A DNA stretch of 64,000 bases from Onchocerca volvulus (Eukaryota > Nematoda > Chromadorea > Rhabditida > Onchocercidae): assembly GCA_000499405.2 (NCBI GenBank), contig HG738143.1, positions 124,001 to 188,000 on the forward strand, given 5' to 3'. Below, piece after piece: positions 38,852 to 49,793 of the stretch. Each line of letters starts with the position of its first letter. Position 1 is the first letter of the stretch. The notes beneath the pieces are model-generated. The model saw only the letters and a program-made list of their open reading frames with translations. It was not told the origin of the DNA and made no database searches. Made by a program: the position numbers and the translations under genes.

Positions 38852-39293
38852 TCTATAAATAAAAATTTAAATGTTCGTTGTGGCTTTTGACGCAATTTTT
38901 CAAGTTCTTTATCGATTGCTTTGAAATTTTGATACAGCGTTGCATTCGATTATGTCTTTCTCTCTCTCTCTATATATATACATACCTACTTTTTTTACCT
39001 GTAAGTACGGGCAATAGGTTTCCCGCCAAAATGTCGTAAGGATAAATATACTTCCCGCCAAAAACGCTCCGATTAGCAAATAAACAAAGTAAGGTGAACC
39101 AACCGTTGATTTACTGCTAGATAATACGAAAAATTTAAATTTCAATTGGCTTTTGAAACGAAGTTTCAAGTTCTTCATCGATTGATTATATCCGAATAGA
39201 CGCGTGTTTTTATAAAGATAAATAGTTTTTTTTTTTACCTGTCACACCCGTGACAGATAAAAGTAAATAAGCGGACATTTTTATTTATACAGA
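38852..39293. mobile_element. Short non-autonomous Helitron-family element, 442 bp
   Basis: The left end reads TCTATAAATAAAAATTTAAA, followed inward by TCGATTGCTTTGAAATTTTG and CAGCGTTGCATTCGA. The right end, read on the minus strand, is TCTGTATAAATAAAAATGTC followed by CTGTCACGGGTGTGACAGGT. These are the same two subterminal blocks as in the coding Helitron at 47076-49793. The interior (about 39000-39125) is less AT-rich and, on the minus strand, holds an exon-like hydrophobic frame ending in CAG/GTAAAA (see findings). Confidence 0.6.
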
Positions 39294-41689
39294 CTAACTG
39301 CACCCAACCATGTTCCCCGGAGCTGGATACGGGTAATATCAAACATATAAAACAAATTTCCATTAATTTCAATAAATTTTGGTAACTTTCAAAATTTTGG
39401 TCATAATCTCAACCTCGAGAATGTCAAATTGTTTGCTGAAAATTGGAATATTCGTAAAAGCGTGAAATAATGATTGAAATGGAACCAGCAATAAATTCTG
39501 AAATCTGAAAGAATTTAATTATTATCAAATTTAATTCGTTATCGATTATTATGTGAAAATTTTTTGAAAAGCTAACTTCTAGAATTTCCCATAGAATTAT
39601 TCCAGAAATGATAAGATTGTCGAAGAAAAACATATACTATTACATTATAATATTAGCGTATAATTTCATTAATAAATTGAAGTTTAAACAAATTTCTCTC
39701 AAAATTCATATAATTCTTTAAAAGGAATTCATGTTTCCTTTTTTTTTTTTTTTTTTTTTTAAATTAATTCATATTTCTAAGAAGAAAAAATTGATGAAAA
39801 TATCAATGATTGTGCTGTTTTAATCGAAATTGAAATTGGAAATATATAGAATGAGATAGTTATACAATACATATAGATGATTAAATTATGATAAAATCAA
39901 AGATTAAGATTGAGAGCATTTTATTAAATTGAGTAAATATATTTTTGTATGCAAAAAAAAGAAAAAAAAAATTAACAGTGAAAGAAAAAGAGAAAATAAA
40001 TGAATTAATAGATGAAAGCAATACTTATAAAGAAAGGATGAGTTTGGATAAGAATTTAATTTTAAGTTTAATTTGGTGATCTTGCCATCTCTTTTATCTC
40101 TTTAACTAAAGCCCTTTGGCAAGCAATTCACCGACAATCGCTATAAACATATTCATTTAGGATTTCGATACATATCAAAAATTAATCAACTTCTTTTTCT
40201 TAACCAATCTTTCCTTTTTTTTTATTTGCCGAAATTTTCAAACTTTTGACGAATATTATCTTTTCAAGCTTAGTTCTTTTTCGTTTTATTAGCAAAATTT
40301 TATAAAGAGCAAATAATGATATTTTCAATTTTTTGACAATTTTTTTCCATCATTGCATGAAAATCCGAAACAAAACATATATCAGAAATATGAATTTAAA
40401 AAAAAAAAAAAAAAAAGGAAGATTCTATGATTAATAAAGCTATGCAATATTTAAATATATACATCATTGACTGATATGATATTTCCGTAAATATTGCTAT
40501 TTATAGGTTCTGCATGAGATTTAAATCAAAAATTATATCAGTTATACGAGGATAAAATGAATAAAAAAGCTGCAAGCCTTCTATTAAATCTCAAAAAATT
40601 ATAAAAGGATGAAATGAAAGCTGAGAAAAAGATTTCACGACGATTATTTTATGAAATAATCAAATGCAATATATTTTTAAAATATTTATTAAATCTAGGC
40701 AAATGATAGATTGATTTGATCATTTTATGAGAATGATTAAAAAAAAAAATAGACTGAATATCTTTTTTATAACATTTTTTTTTAAACGGAATTATTAATA
40801 TGAAAGCTAATTTGTGATACTTTTGTCAGTATCAATCTCTCTATCATTTGCCAAAATCTATCATTGAACTAATTTGTAATAATTTTTATCAAAAGAACTG
40901 ATATCATACACGATAATATTAAATCAAGCTAATAATTATTATCATTAATCAAAATTAATATTCATACTAATTTGCTAACTTCACCTAAACATAATAGAGT
41001 AATTTATAAGATATGAATAGATATTAATTATTCGATTCAAATTAACTATGAATAAAATATGTTTCTTTTATAAATAATAAATCATTGCATTAATTAATAA
41101 TGTTTTCATAAATCAATTTATGAATAAATAATTATTTGATACAAACAAATTAATGACATAATTATAATATATTACCGTATTCTATTATAACTATCAATCA
41201 TTTAGGATTAGGAAATCTTGAATTGAATAATATTGAAGTATAATTAATATGCATATCACATTCAAATTGTCGAGTAATTGCTAGAAATAATTAAATAACA
41301 AAATAATTGGATAGAAAAGTCAAGTATTAATGGAATAATCAAGTAAATATCAGTGATAAATATTAATGATTTTTTCTTATTACATACAATTGTATCAAAA
41401 AATTATTATTATTATTACTCATATTGCTATTAATCATTAATCTTTTTGTTGCAATTATTCATCAAAGAAAATAAAGCTATCATGATGTATGTGATGGAGC
41501 GATTAATAAATAATAATATATCATAAATACTTATCATTTTATCTTTTCCGAGATAATTTCAATATAAATGAAGATTTGAAATTAATTTTTTCATTTTATA
41601 ATTCTAAAAAAAATAAAAAATAAATAAATAAAGTAAAATCCACATTTAAATTTTCCGGAATCTTTTTCTTCTTGTTTTCTTCCTAAGAC

Positions 41690-42020
41690 AATAGCAAAAG
41701 TATCAAATATTAGAAACTATCGGGAAAGTTTGTCAAAAATCAGGAAATAGGCGGAAAAATTATCTCGAAAATTAGGACGTGCAAAGAAAATTTTGTCTAT
41801 CGAACATTAAAATCTATGTTAGAGGTATTTTATCGAATAAGAAATATGAAGAAAAATTCCTCGAATGTCAGGACAGATTAAAAGAATTATTGTTGAATAT
41901 TAAAAAATGAGAGGGAAATTTTCTCGAATGACAGGATATGTTAAAGAGGATATATTTTTTTTAATTTCAAAAAAAATATTTGAAATTTTCTCGAATGTCA
42001 GAAAATATCGCGGAAATTTT
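41690..42020. repeat. Decayed minisatellite with TCTCGAAT(G)TCAGGA units
   Basis: Four or five units share AAATTNTCTCGAATGTCAGGA(C/T)A and an AAAGA/GAAAATT segment at about 60-80 bp intervals. Divergent, noncoding. Confidence 0.6.
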
Positions 42021-42354
42021 TGTAATATTTGTTACTAGTTTTATAATGATAAGGTGGTAAAACTGAGACAATTAAATGACCATTGTTTCAAATGTTAAGA
42101 AACGATCACTGATTATAAACATAAAATAGTAATCATTGATTAAATTTAGGGATTGAGTTATCAATTAAAAATTTTTCAATAATTCTCATTTAAGATCAAG
42201 CAAGCAAGTAAAAACATAGCATTAAAAGACTAGTAATAATGATAATATTAATACAGTCAAAGATTTTAAACTCGAAGATTTTCGATTGTAATGTTAGAAG
42301 TTAGAAATTGAAACAAATTAGAATAATTGAAGAAAATTAGTTAGTGTTATACAA

Positions 42355-42527
42355 ACTTAACAACAAACAAAAACAAACAAACAACAAACACAAAAAACAA
42401 CAACAACAAGAGAAACACAAACATAAAACAAAACAAACAAACACACAAAAAACAACACAAAAACAACAACAACAACAGACACACACAACAACAAACAACA
42501 AAATAACAAACAAAACAAACACAAAAA
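42355..42527. repeat. (CAA/ACA)-rich simple repeat with strong strand bias
   Basis: About 170 bases composed almost only of A and C on the plus strand (ACAACAACAA, AAACAAAC, CACACA). It gives spurious Lys/Gln/Thr-rich frames on the plus strand and Cys/Val/Phe-rich frames on the minus strand; none is a gene. Confidence 0.95.
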
Positions 42528-42724
42528 TTTCAATTTTTTTTTGAAGTTGATATTGCACAGATTCAATAAGTTAGTTAATGTTATACGGAAAACAAAAATT
42601 TGAGTTTTTGTTTTTTATAAATTGAGACATTAGAATGAAATAAAGATTGAATGACTATTTTTAACTCTAATTGGATTTAAAAAAGATTCATCACTAGAAT
42701 AAAATTTCCACACCGGCAATTGAA

Positions 42725-43110
42725 AAATACATGAATAAGAAGATAAATAAATAAATAAGTAGACAAATAAACAAGTGATTCATCAAAAAAATATGTACTA
42801 AGTAAATCAGAAAAAAAGTGGTTGCTAAGGTGGATGAATAATTAAATGAATAAATCGGTTGATAAATAAATGAACAAATAAACAAATAACTGAATAAATA
42901 AACCGGTGAGCAAGAAATGGACAGCTGAAAAGATAAATCAGTAAATGAATAATCGACTAGTAAAATAATTAATTAAACAAACAAATAATGGAATAAGTAG
43001 ACAAATAAATAAATAAATGAGTAACTGATCAAATGAATAATTAAGCGAATGCTTGATTAAATTAATTAAATAAATGAAGATAAATAGTCGAATTAATGAA
43101 TAAATAAATA
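42725..43110. repeat. Diverged AATA/AAACAAAT tetranucleotide-like repeat
   Basis: Imperfect (AAATAAATGAATAAAC)-type sequence over nearly 400 bp with interruptions such as CCGGTGAGCA. The period-4 character is obvious but no exact unit survives. Confidence 0.7.
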
Positions 43111-44944
43111 ACTACAATATTGAAACTAATATCGGTATAAAGGAATAAGAAAATATAAAATTTATATTCCATCAATGTATTTAATCATTAATAGTTGAAT
43201 GTTTTCGAAGATAACTGAGCTGGAATTCTATTTCAGTAAAATGAATTTTCTGTCAATCTTCGAACTTAAAACAAACTTTTCTTGGAAAATTCTTTTAAAT
43301 GAAGAAAATTAACTTTGAAATGAATAAACTAATCAACAAACTAATTTTGAAGAAAAAAATGGATGTTGAAAAACAAAATGATAAAATACAACTTGAAGTT
43401 TTATGCTGAAAAATTAACTTAGAAAGAATATCGATTTGCCAAAAATTTTGGACGGTTATGATTATTTCAAAATTAACGAAATAATTGATTCTGCAATGAA
43501 AACTTTAAGTTTTGGAAATTCGCTTCATTAATTTTTTAAAATTTGCATAAATTTATAAAAATTTGTGTCAATAATTGATAATTTTTGTGAATATTTGGAA
43601 AGTCATCCATGTGTTACTTATAAATTTCCGTAGATTTCCGTAAAGTTCAACTAGAATTTTTTCACATAATTTGCCTTTATTTTTCCTTTTTTTTTTTTTT
43701 TTAATAACCTGAATATTAGATTATGAAGTAAATACAAAAATGAAAAATGAATTCCGTTTATTTCAATTCAGTCATCAAAAAAAAGTGACATGTAATAAAT
43801 ATTATACCTAAATACTTTATATTACATTGTCTTAATCAATAAAATATGTCAGTTGTTACATATTTTATTATTAAACAAAATTATTAATATTAAAGAAAGG
43901 AAGACAAAAATAATTCGATAAATTTCGAGTATTCTTAATTCTAAATGTAGCCCATTTTATAATATTTGAATTATTTAAAAAAAAAAAAAAAAATCACGAA
44001 AATCAAAGAGGAATGGTTGAACGATACATTAGTTACATTCAATCAATTTTATTACTAATTTAATATTATTTGTTATATTTATTCAGTTATATAGCTGAAA
44101 AAAAATTTTCTTCATTCATCGGGTGATATCACTTGTCAAACTGTTTTTTCCCTTTTTTTAAATTAAAAATTTACCATCGCTACAATTTCAATTTTTTTTT
44201 TTTTTTGTTTAGTTGGTGTAATATCATTTTCTTTTTTTTTATTCGACTAATTTTTCGCCTACAAATTCCATTTCCTTTTATGGAACTTTTTTTCGTTTTA
44301 CTAAAAAGAAGGAGAGGAAATAAGAAGCATAAAGCGAGGCGGAAAAAGAGACGGAAGCTTTTAAGTATTTTTAATTTTTTCAAATTTTAAATTTAATATA
44401 AGATCTGTCTGTCCCTTTTTTTTTCCAAAAGATATTTGAAGGATGAATAAAAGCATTAATTTATCGAATAGGACCATTATTGCCTTCCAAAAAAATCATC
44501 TTAACAAAAAAAAAAAAAAAAAAGGAACATTAAGAAGGTTATCCATTGATAAACTAATTATATGTGCTTAAATCATGAATTTTCCTTTTTATTATTTTTT
44601 ATTTTTTTTAATATAAATAAATATTTATGCTTTTTTTTAACGGAAATATTTTAAAACATACGAATAGTTTTCATTTGATAAATCAGTTGAAAAATATTCA
44701 AGCAAGATCAATTTTATGACCTATTTATGCAAAATTTTTGTTGAACTATAAAGAAAAAAATTTTTTTCTAAAATCATATCATTGAACAATAGTGAAATAT
44801 TTTCGCCAATATTAAATGAAGTAATGATAAGTCATTCCAAACATTCGTATAAAAAATTTCAAAACATAATCAATTGAACAATAATTTTATTTATTTAAAA
44901 TTTTTGCAATATAAAATGATATTTTATTGAACAATCAATTGTAT

Positions 44945-44967
44945 TCGACCACGCTCCGCGTGGTCGA
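44945..44967. other. Helitron-type 3' terminal hairpin (10-bp stem)
   Basis: TCGACCACGC (44945-44954) pairs perfectly with GCGTGGTCGA (44958-44967) around a TCC loop, in a region otherwise almost free of G and C. It lies 9 bases from a TCTATATAAATAA terminus-like sequence. The element at 47076 has the same order, with its CTAG end just beyond the hairpin, so this is read as the 3' hairpin of a minus-strand Helitron. Confidence 0.7.
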
Positions 44968-46760
44968 TCCGATTGATCTATATAAATAACGATGTAACTG
45001 TTAATTTGTTCAAAATCTTAAATTTCCGAAATTTCTTTAAACACGCGCCTTATCCATATTAGTTTAAAATCTAAAATCTCCGAAAATTCTTAATCTATTC
45101 TTTTCAAATTTTGAAACAACGTTGCATTCGAATACGCGCAAATTTTTTATATATTTTTACAATAGAAAAAAGAACACTGGTAAATACATGTTGTAGCTCA
45201 ATCTGGTTAAAGTGGTAAAGGAAGAACAAAGAAAATGCACGTTTCTAACATGCTTGATTTCTTATAATGCTTATATTTGGAAGGTGGAAAAGCGCAATTT
45301 TTCATCATTTTTCATATGCTAATATTGATTGAAACATTTTCCTCCTGCGGGTTAGATAATATTCAAAATGAAACTAAAAAATTTTAAAGTGATAAGGAAA
45401 TAAACAACTAAATGGAAATAGGAAGGAAGTAATGGAATGAATTTGTGAAAAAATAACGTCATGTTAAATATGTCAAGTATTACTAATAAGAAAGGAAGTA
45501 AATACATCAATAAAAATTTGATTATTTCATCAAATTATGTTATTTATATAATATGTCCGAAAATTGTATTTCAGAGAAAGTTAATTTACTGTATAATTTA
45601 GATTATTTCAGCCATTTGTTTGTCAAAAAAGTTATGATTTTTCAAAATATATGCTGCAACAGGTTATCATCAATGATTGTCCGTTTTTTTTAGAGATCGT
45701 TCAGATTTTAAATGATCATTCCATTTATTTTATTTATTATGTTTTTTAATTATAATTTAATCATATAAACGAATAAATTAGAGTATGAATGTTTTTGTTA
45801 GATTGATTAAAATTGCAATTATTTCATTTTTACTTTATTCACTTATCGTGTGTTTTTTGAGCAAAAATAATATCACTATCTATTTAACAGTTGTTAATTA
45901 TTTTAAAAATCAATTTAATTCGATTTTGCTTTTCATTAAATCAAATTTGATTCTGTCATTTCTAATCTTTTGTTCTATCAAATCTTCAATGCTAAGAGAA
46001 TTGATAAAATTTGTGCGTAATTGACATATTTGAGCGAATTAATGAATTGGCACATCGTACTATTATTGATTAATGGAAAAATTCTTAATAGTAATGAAAT
46101 TTATCGCTGCACTTTTATCGCTATATGGTTGGAGACATATTCTTGCTACTATGATTCGGATATGTCAGCACTAAGTATGGAGAAGTTTTTGTGCTTCATA
46201 ACAGAGACAAATCCTACTGCGAAAAGTTTTACTGATTGATGAAAGAGTGATTCTTCGTAACAAACAATTACCAAAGAATATTCAAGAAAACTGATCACTA
46301 GATTATTCTTTCTTTTCCCATTTGTGGAGAAAAATAGAAATTTCCTTGACTATCTATTTGCTGTTATTGCTGTGTTGATTTCTGTTATTCTAAAATTATT
46401 GCTATGTCAGTGTTGAAGCCTTGAACTGAATTATCTGTTGAACTTGAATTGCTGTCGAACTTGAATTAGTTCTGCCCCAAAATCGGAATCTCCTAAATTG
46501 TTTTGGCGCTTTTCCTCCCTTCTTGATCTCCAATATGTTTTCTTATGAATCGGTTGATCTCACTTTATTCATCCGTTATTCGAAGCATTTAGGCAGGAAA
46601 CCTATTCATCCATACGAAATGAAGAAAAAATTAGGCATATCTATATGGAAATAGATGTCTATTTAAATGCAACATTGTGTCAAACTTTCAATTCATTCAG
46701 TGAAAAGCTTGAAACATCCGTGATAACAATATTTTACATTTTTATTTAATAAATATATAT
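44945..46760 (-). mobile_element. Decayed Helitron-family element, about 1.8 kb
   Basis: The left side has the GC-rich hairpin, then TCTATATAAATAA at 44977, AAAATCTTAAATTTCCGAAA and TTCAAATTTTGAAACAACG followed by TTGCATTCGAATACGCGC. The right side carries the inverted subterminal block (TTTAAATGCAACATTGTGTC, then TTCATTCAGTGAAAAGC TTGAAAC, then ACATTTTTATTTAATAAATA near 46750). Orientation is taken from the hairpin. Internal sequence around 45785-46240 includes two open frames of 72-79 codons that I cannot match to Helitron Rep or helicase, so coding capacity appears lost or replaced. No CTAG end is preserved. Confidence 0.6.
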
Positions 46761-47075
46761 ATATTATCGAAAACAAAGATTATCAGAATAAAAGATAGTT
46801 TGTTATTCAAATGAATAACAAAAATTCGACCACCAGTTAATTGCAATGAAAATTCGATCCCGTCTGATTGCAAAAGAAATTATCAAGAAGCATTTTTTGT
46901 AATAATTTTCGTGAAAATTTTATTTGATGAGTAACACAGACAATGGAAGTTGGTAAAAATTTCTATTTTTTAATGAAGAATTTATTGATAGTGTAGAAAT
47001 TATAAGACAATTACTTGTAAATATAACGGGAAGATTGAAATTCGTAAATATAAAGGGAAGATTGAAAAAATCCAG

Positions 47076-49793
47076 CTAGTCTATGGGGGCCGGCCGCGCT
47101 TCGCATTTCCGGCTTCAGCTAATCTATAAAAATAAAAACACCAATGTTCGTTTGCTCAAAATCTTAAACCTCCGAAACACAAAACACTAAACACACTCCT
47201 TATCTATATTAATTCAAAATCTTGGATATCAAAAATTTCTTACCTATTGCTTTGAAATTTTGACGCAATTTTGCATTCAAATACGCTCATGTTTTTATAT
47301 ATGCGTTGCTGTAGCTCAATCTGATTAAGTGGAAAAAAGAAAAGAGAAAGTACATGCTTATTTTGTAATTTGATTTGTAGCTTTGTTGGATTGGAGACTG
47401 ATTATAATTATTGTGATTAGACTAGGTCAGCATTTTCGCTCACATCTAATATGTTTAATTTCACAATGCTTGTGGATATACAATATTTTTTTCTGTGTAA
47501 ATATGGAAATTGTCTGGTTTGTCAGCTCTAGAAAACGCAACATATAGCTGTCCATGTGAGCAATTACGTGCCTAAATTTAAACCACAATTCTAAAGATTG
47601 GTCCTGAGTTTTGTTGACGGTAATTGTAGGAATTTCAATCTCTTAAACTGAAAAGACATCCGTTGGAATAAAAGGAATACGAAGAATGAGGATATCTTTG
47701 AAAGATCCTGTTAAAACTGTTGCTTCTACGACACAGTTCATTAATTTTTTTTTACTGCAAACCGCGTGCCGTTATAAAGTTTTGGCTGATTGATATTTGG
47801 TAATGTGATAATTGGCATGCTATTTTCAATAGCAGTACGTGCAGTGGCATTTCTGTTAAGCAAGTGAATGCAAATATTCTGTTGGATGATTAACCATTTC
47901 ATCTGCTTTCACAACAGTTTCGACGGACTTGTATATGATTGCTCGCGTTTAATGTTGGTCCAAATAAAATTGTTAAAGTTTCATAAATGTCTTTGTTCTT
48001 CGCCGCAAGAACCAGTCGTAATTCTTGTAATTGGTTTGAATATTGGGAAACACTTTTTTCAACGAATTCGTCTGATATTGAAAAATTACAAAAGTTATGA
48101 AGCAATGAAATTCGGTCTGAGTCAAATTAACCGCTATCCTTTCATTTTCAATTCCCAGCAATTGATGCGAGATTATCTCGGCCGATCATCGTTTTGTCCA
48201 GAAAGAAAGCGCATATTTGTAGTTAATTTTAATTCTTCATGTATCTAAATAAAGTATAATGTTTCTGATCATTACGTATCGACACAAAATAGAATGTTTC
48301 AGGCAAGCATTTATTTTGTCTGTTAGATCGATCGAGAATTACAAGTAATATTTTGTCTGAAATCTCCTGCAAGCGACATTAATGCGTTCCCAAATGGTCT
48401 GATATTTCCAGGCAAATCTGTGATCGATCAAGAACCTCGAGCGATTTTTTGCGCGGCATGAAATATTCATCCCAAATAATAAGTTTGCATTTCTGCAATA
48501 CTTCTCCAGTACGGATTCTTTATAAATGTTGCATATGCGAGTTACAATTAATTGCATGGTTAATGGAAATTTCAAAGCGGAATGAGCATGCCTTTAGCAA
48601 TGTTGCAGTCATTCGGACGATATAAGAGCTAAGACTATATCATTTTGTGATCGAATTGCTGCCAGAATCAATCTAATTAGGAACATTCCACAGTTCTTTT
48701 TAGTGTATCTAAAAAGAAGATTTATCTGAACCGGTTGTTGACAATTTACATTCTTTGATCGTAAATACTTTTTTGCTCAAACATTAGCTAAGGGATATTT
48801 GATTGCACATATGACAAAAGATCATCCGTGTTATAATTTTGTTCAAGACGCAATTCTAAATCGAACTATACAGCACATCGATTTGATGCAAGCATTCCCA
48901 ATTGACCGAGAACTTTTGTTCGCCATTTCTAAGTATAGCTTTATTGTTGTTGTGCATCTTCCAGTCGATACTATCGATCTCATCGATATTTAATACCGCA
49001 TTTCTGTCACTTTTTTCTGACTGCACGCAAAAATGCCATGATGCTGCCTTTATTCACGTATTTACAAATGTATTTGATCGATTTAACAGAATTGCAGTAT
49101 TCCACGTTTATGTGCGCTTCATATGTTTTTATGAGCAAAGGCGAATATGAGGCAACGCACCGATTATATATCTCGATTTCATCATTCTGTATTTGTACGC
49201 TTGCTAATTTACCGCCATCTTCTGCTGATCTTCTGTACAAAAGATATTCATTGTCTCTTGCAACTCGTGTTGGATACTAATGCTCGAGGATATCGCTTAG
49301 AGTATTTTTCGTCTATCATTCATGATGAATTTGGATTCAGTGTACCGCATAATCCATATATCTTATTCTTGTCACAATTTCACACAAATCTTTATCGATA
49401 TCGGAATTGGATGTTCCAGCGCATATTACATAGTCCATTTTGTCTGAATCTGTCGCAGGTGTGATAGGTTAAAAAAAGTACGTAGATCTATATAGAAATA
49501 ATCGCCTATTCAAATGCAGCATTGTTTCAAATTTTCAAATCAATCGATAAAAACTTGAAACGTTGTATCAAAATGAAAAATGCAGGTCCGGTTAGTAAAA
49601 TTCATTCCGTTCACCTATTTTTACCTGTCACAGATGTAATAAGTTTAAAAAAAAAAAAAAAAAGTAAATCTATCTGGAAACACGCGGTTATTTTAATGCT
49701 ACGTTGTATAAAAATTTGAAAGCAATCGGTGAAGAAATTGCAAAGTTATCTGTCAAGTAAAGAATCGGCGATTTACATTTTTATTTATATAGA
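47076..49793 (-). mobile_element. Helitron rolling-circle transposon, 2.7 kb, coding region decayed
   Basis: Read on the minus strand. The 5' end is TCTATATAAATAAAAATGTA at 49793, preceded by a host A as Helitrons require. The 3' end is a GC-rich hairpin (arms GCCGG/CCGGC at 47089-47113) followed by CCCCATAGACTAG, ending in the canonical CTAG at 47076. Between them are fragments of the Rep/helicase protein. Two conserved subterminal blocks near the 5' end (about 49500-49600 and 49685-49760) recur in inverted orientation next to the 3' hairpin (47123-47290). Helitrons move by HUH-nuclease rolling-circle transposition (established). This copy cannot be autonomous, being interrupted by stops and frameshifts and lacking much of Rep. 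Confidence 0.88.
47524..49464 (-). pseudogene. Degenerate Helitron Rep-Pif1 helicase gene
   Basis: Fragments on the minus strand appear in family order. At about 49240-49040: YRRSAEDGG, a YNRCVASYSPLLIKTYEAHI stretch, then EYCNSVKSIKYICKYVNKGS. This is the end of the Helitron Rep region, with the two tyrosines of the YxxKY motif kept. At 48576-48430: AHSALKFPL-like sequence followed, after a frameshift, by KLIIWDEYFMPRKKSLEVLD. IIWDE (48466-48480) is the Walker B motif of the Pif1-type helicase. At about 48225-48205: LTTNMRF. Near the end, 47562-47524: SHGQLYVAFSRAD, the closing helicase motif. The usual HUH motif and the Walker A loop are not seen, and stops and frameshifts separate the blocks. 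Inactive relic. Confidence 0.85.

Larger units (their letters stand above)
39294..44944. other. AT-rich intergenic region with simple and tandem repeats
   Basis: About 5.6 kb with no gene seen. The start (39294-39340) is unusually GC-rich for the window (CCCCGGAGCTGGATACGGG) and may be part of an older element. A short GC-richer patch lies at 40080-40150. A decayed array with TTTTCTCGAATGTCAGGA units occupies 41690-42020, an A/C-only tract 42355-42527 and a tetranucleotide-like region 42725-43110. The remainder is low-complexity. Confidence 0.5.

Noticed and set aside
42337..42566. Cys/Val-rich minus-strand and Lys/Gln-rich plus-strand frames
   Set aside because: Artefacts of the A/C-only simple repeat.
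45190..45225. tRNA A-box-like GTAGCTCAATCTGGTTAAAG, and a similar string at about 47312
   Set aside because: No B-box, acceptor stem or anticodon arm follows. The string is shared by two Helitron copies, so it is element sequence.
47868..49464. Several plus-strand frames of 64-126 codons
   Set aside because: Antisense shadows of the minus-strand Helitron Rep-helicase relic, whose motifs are recognisable on the other strand.
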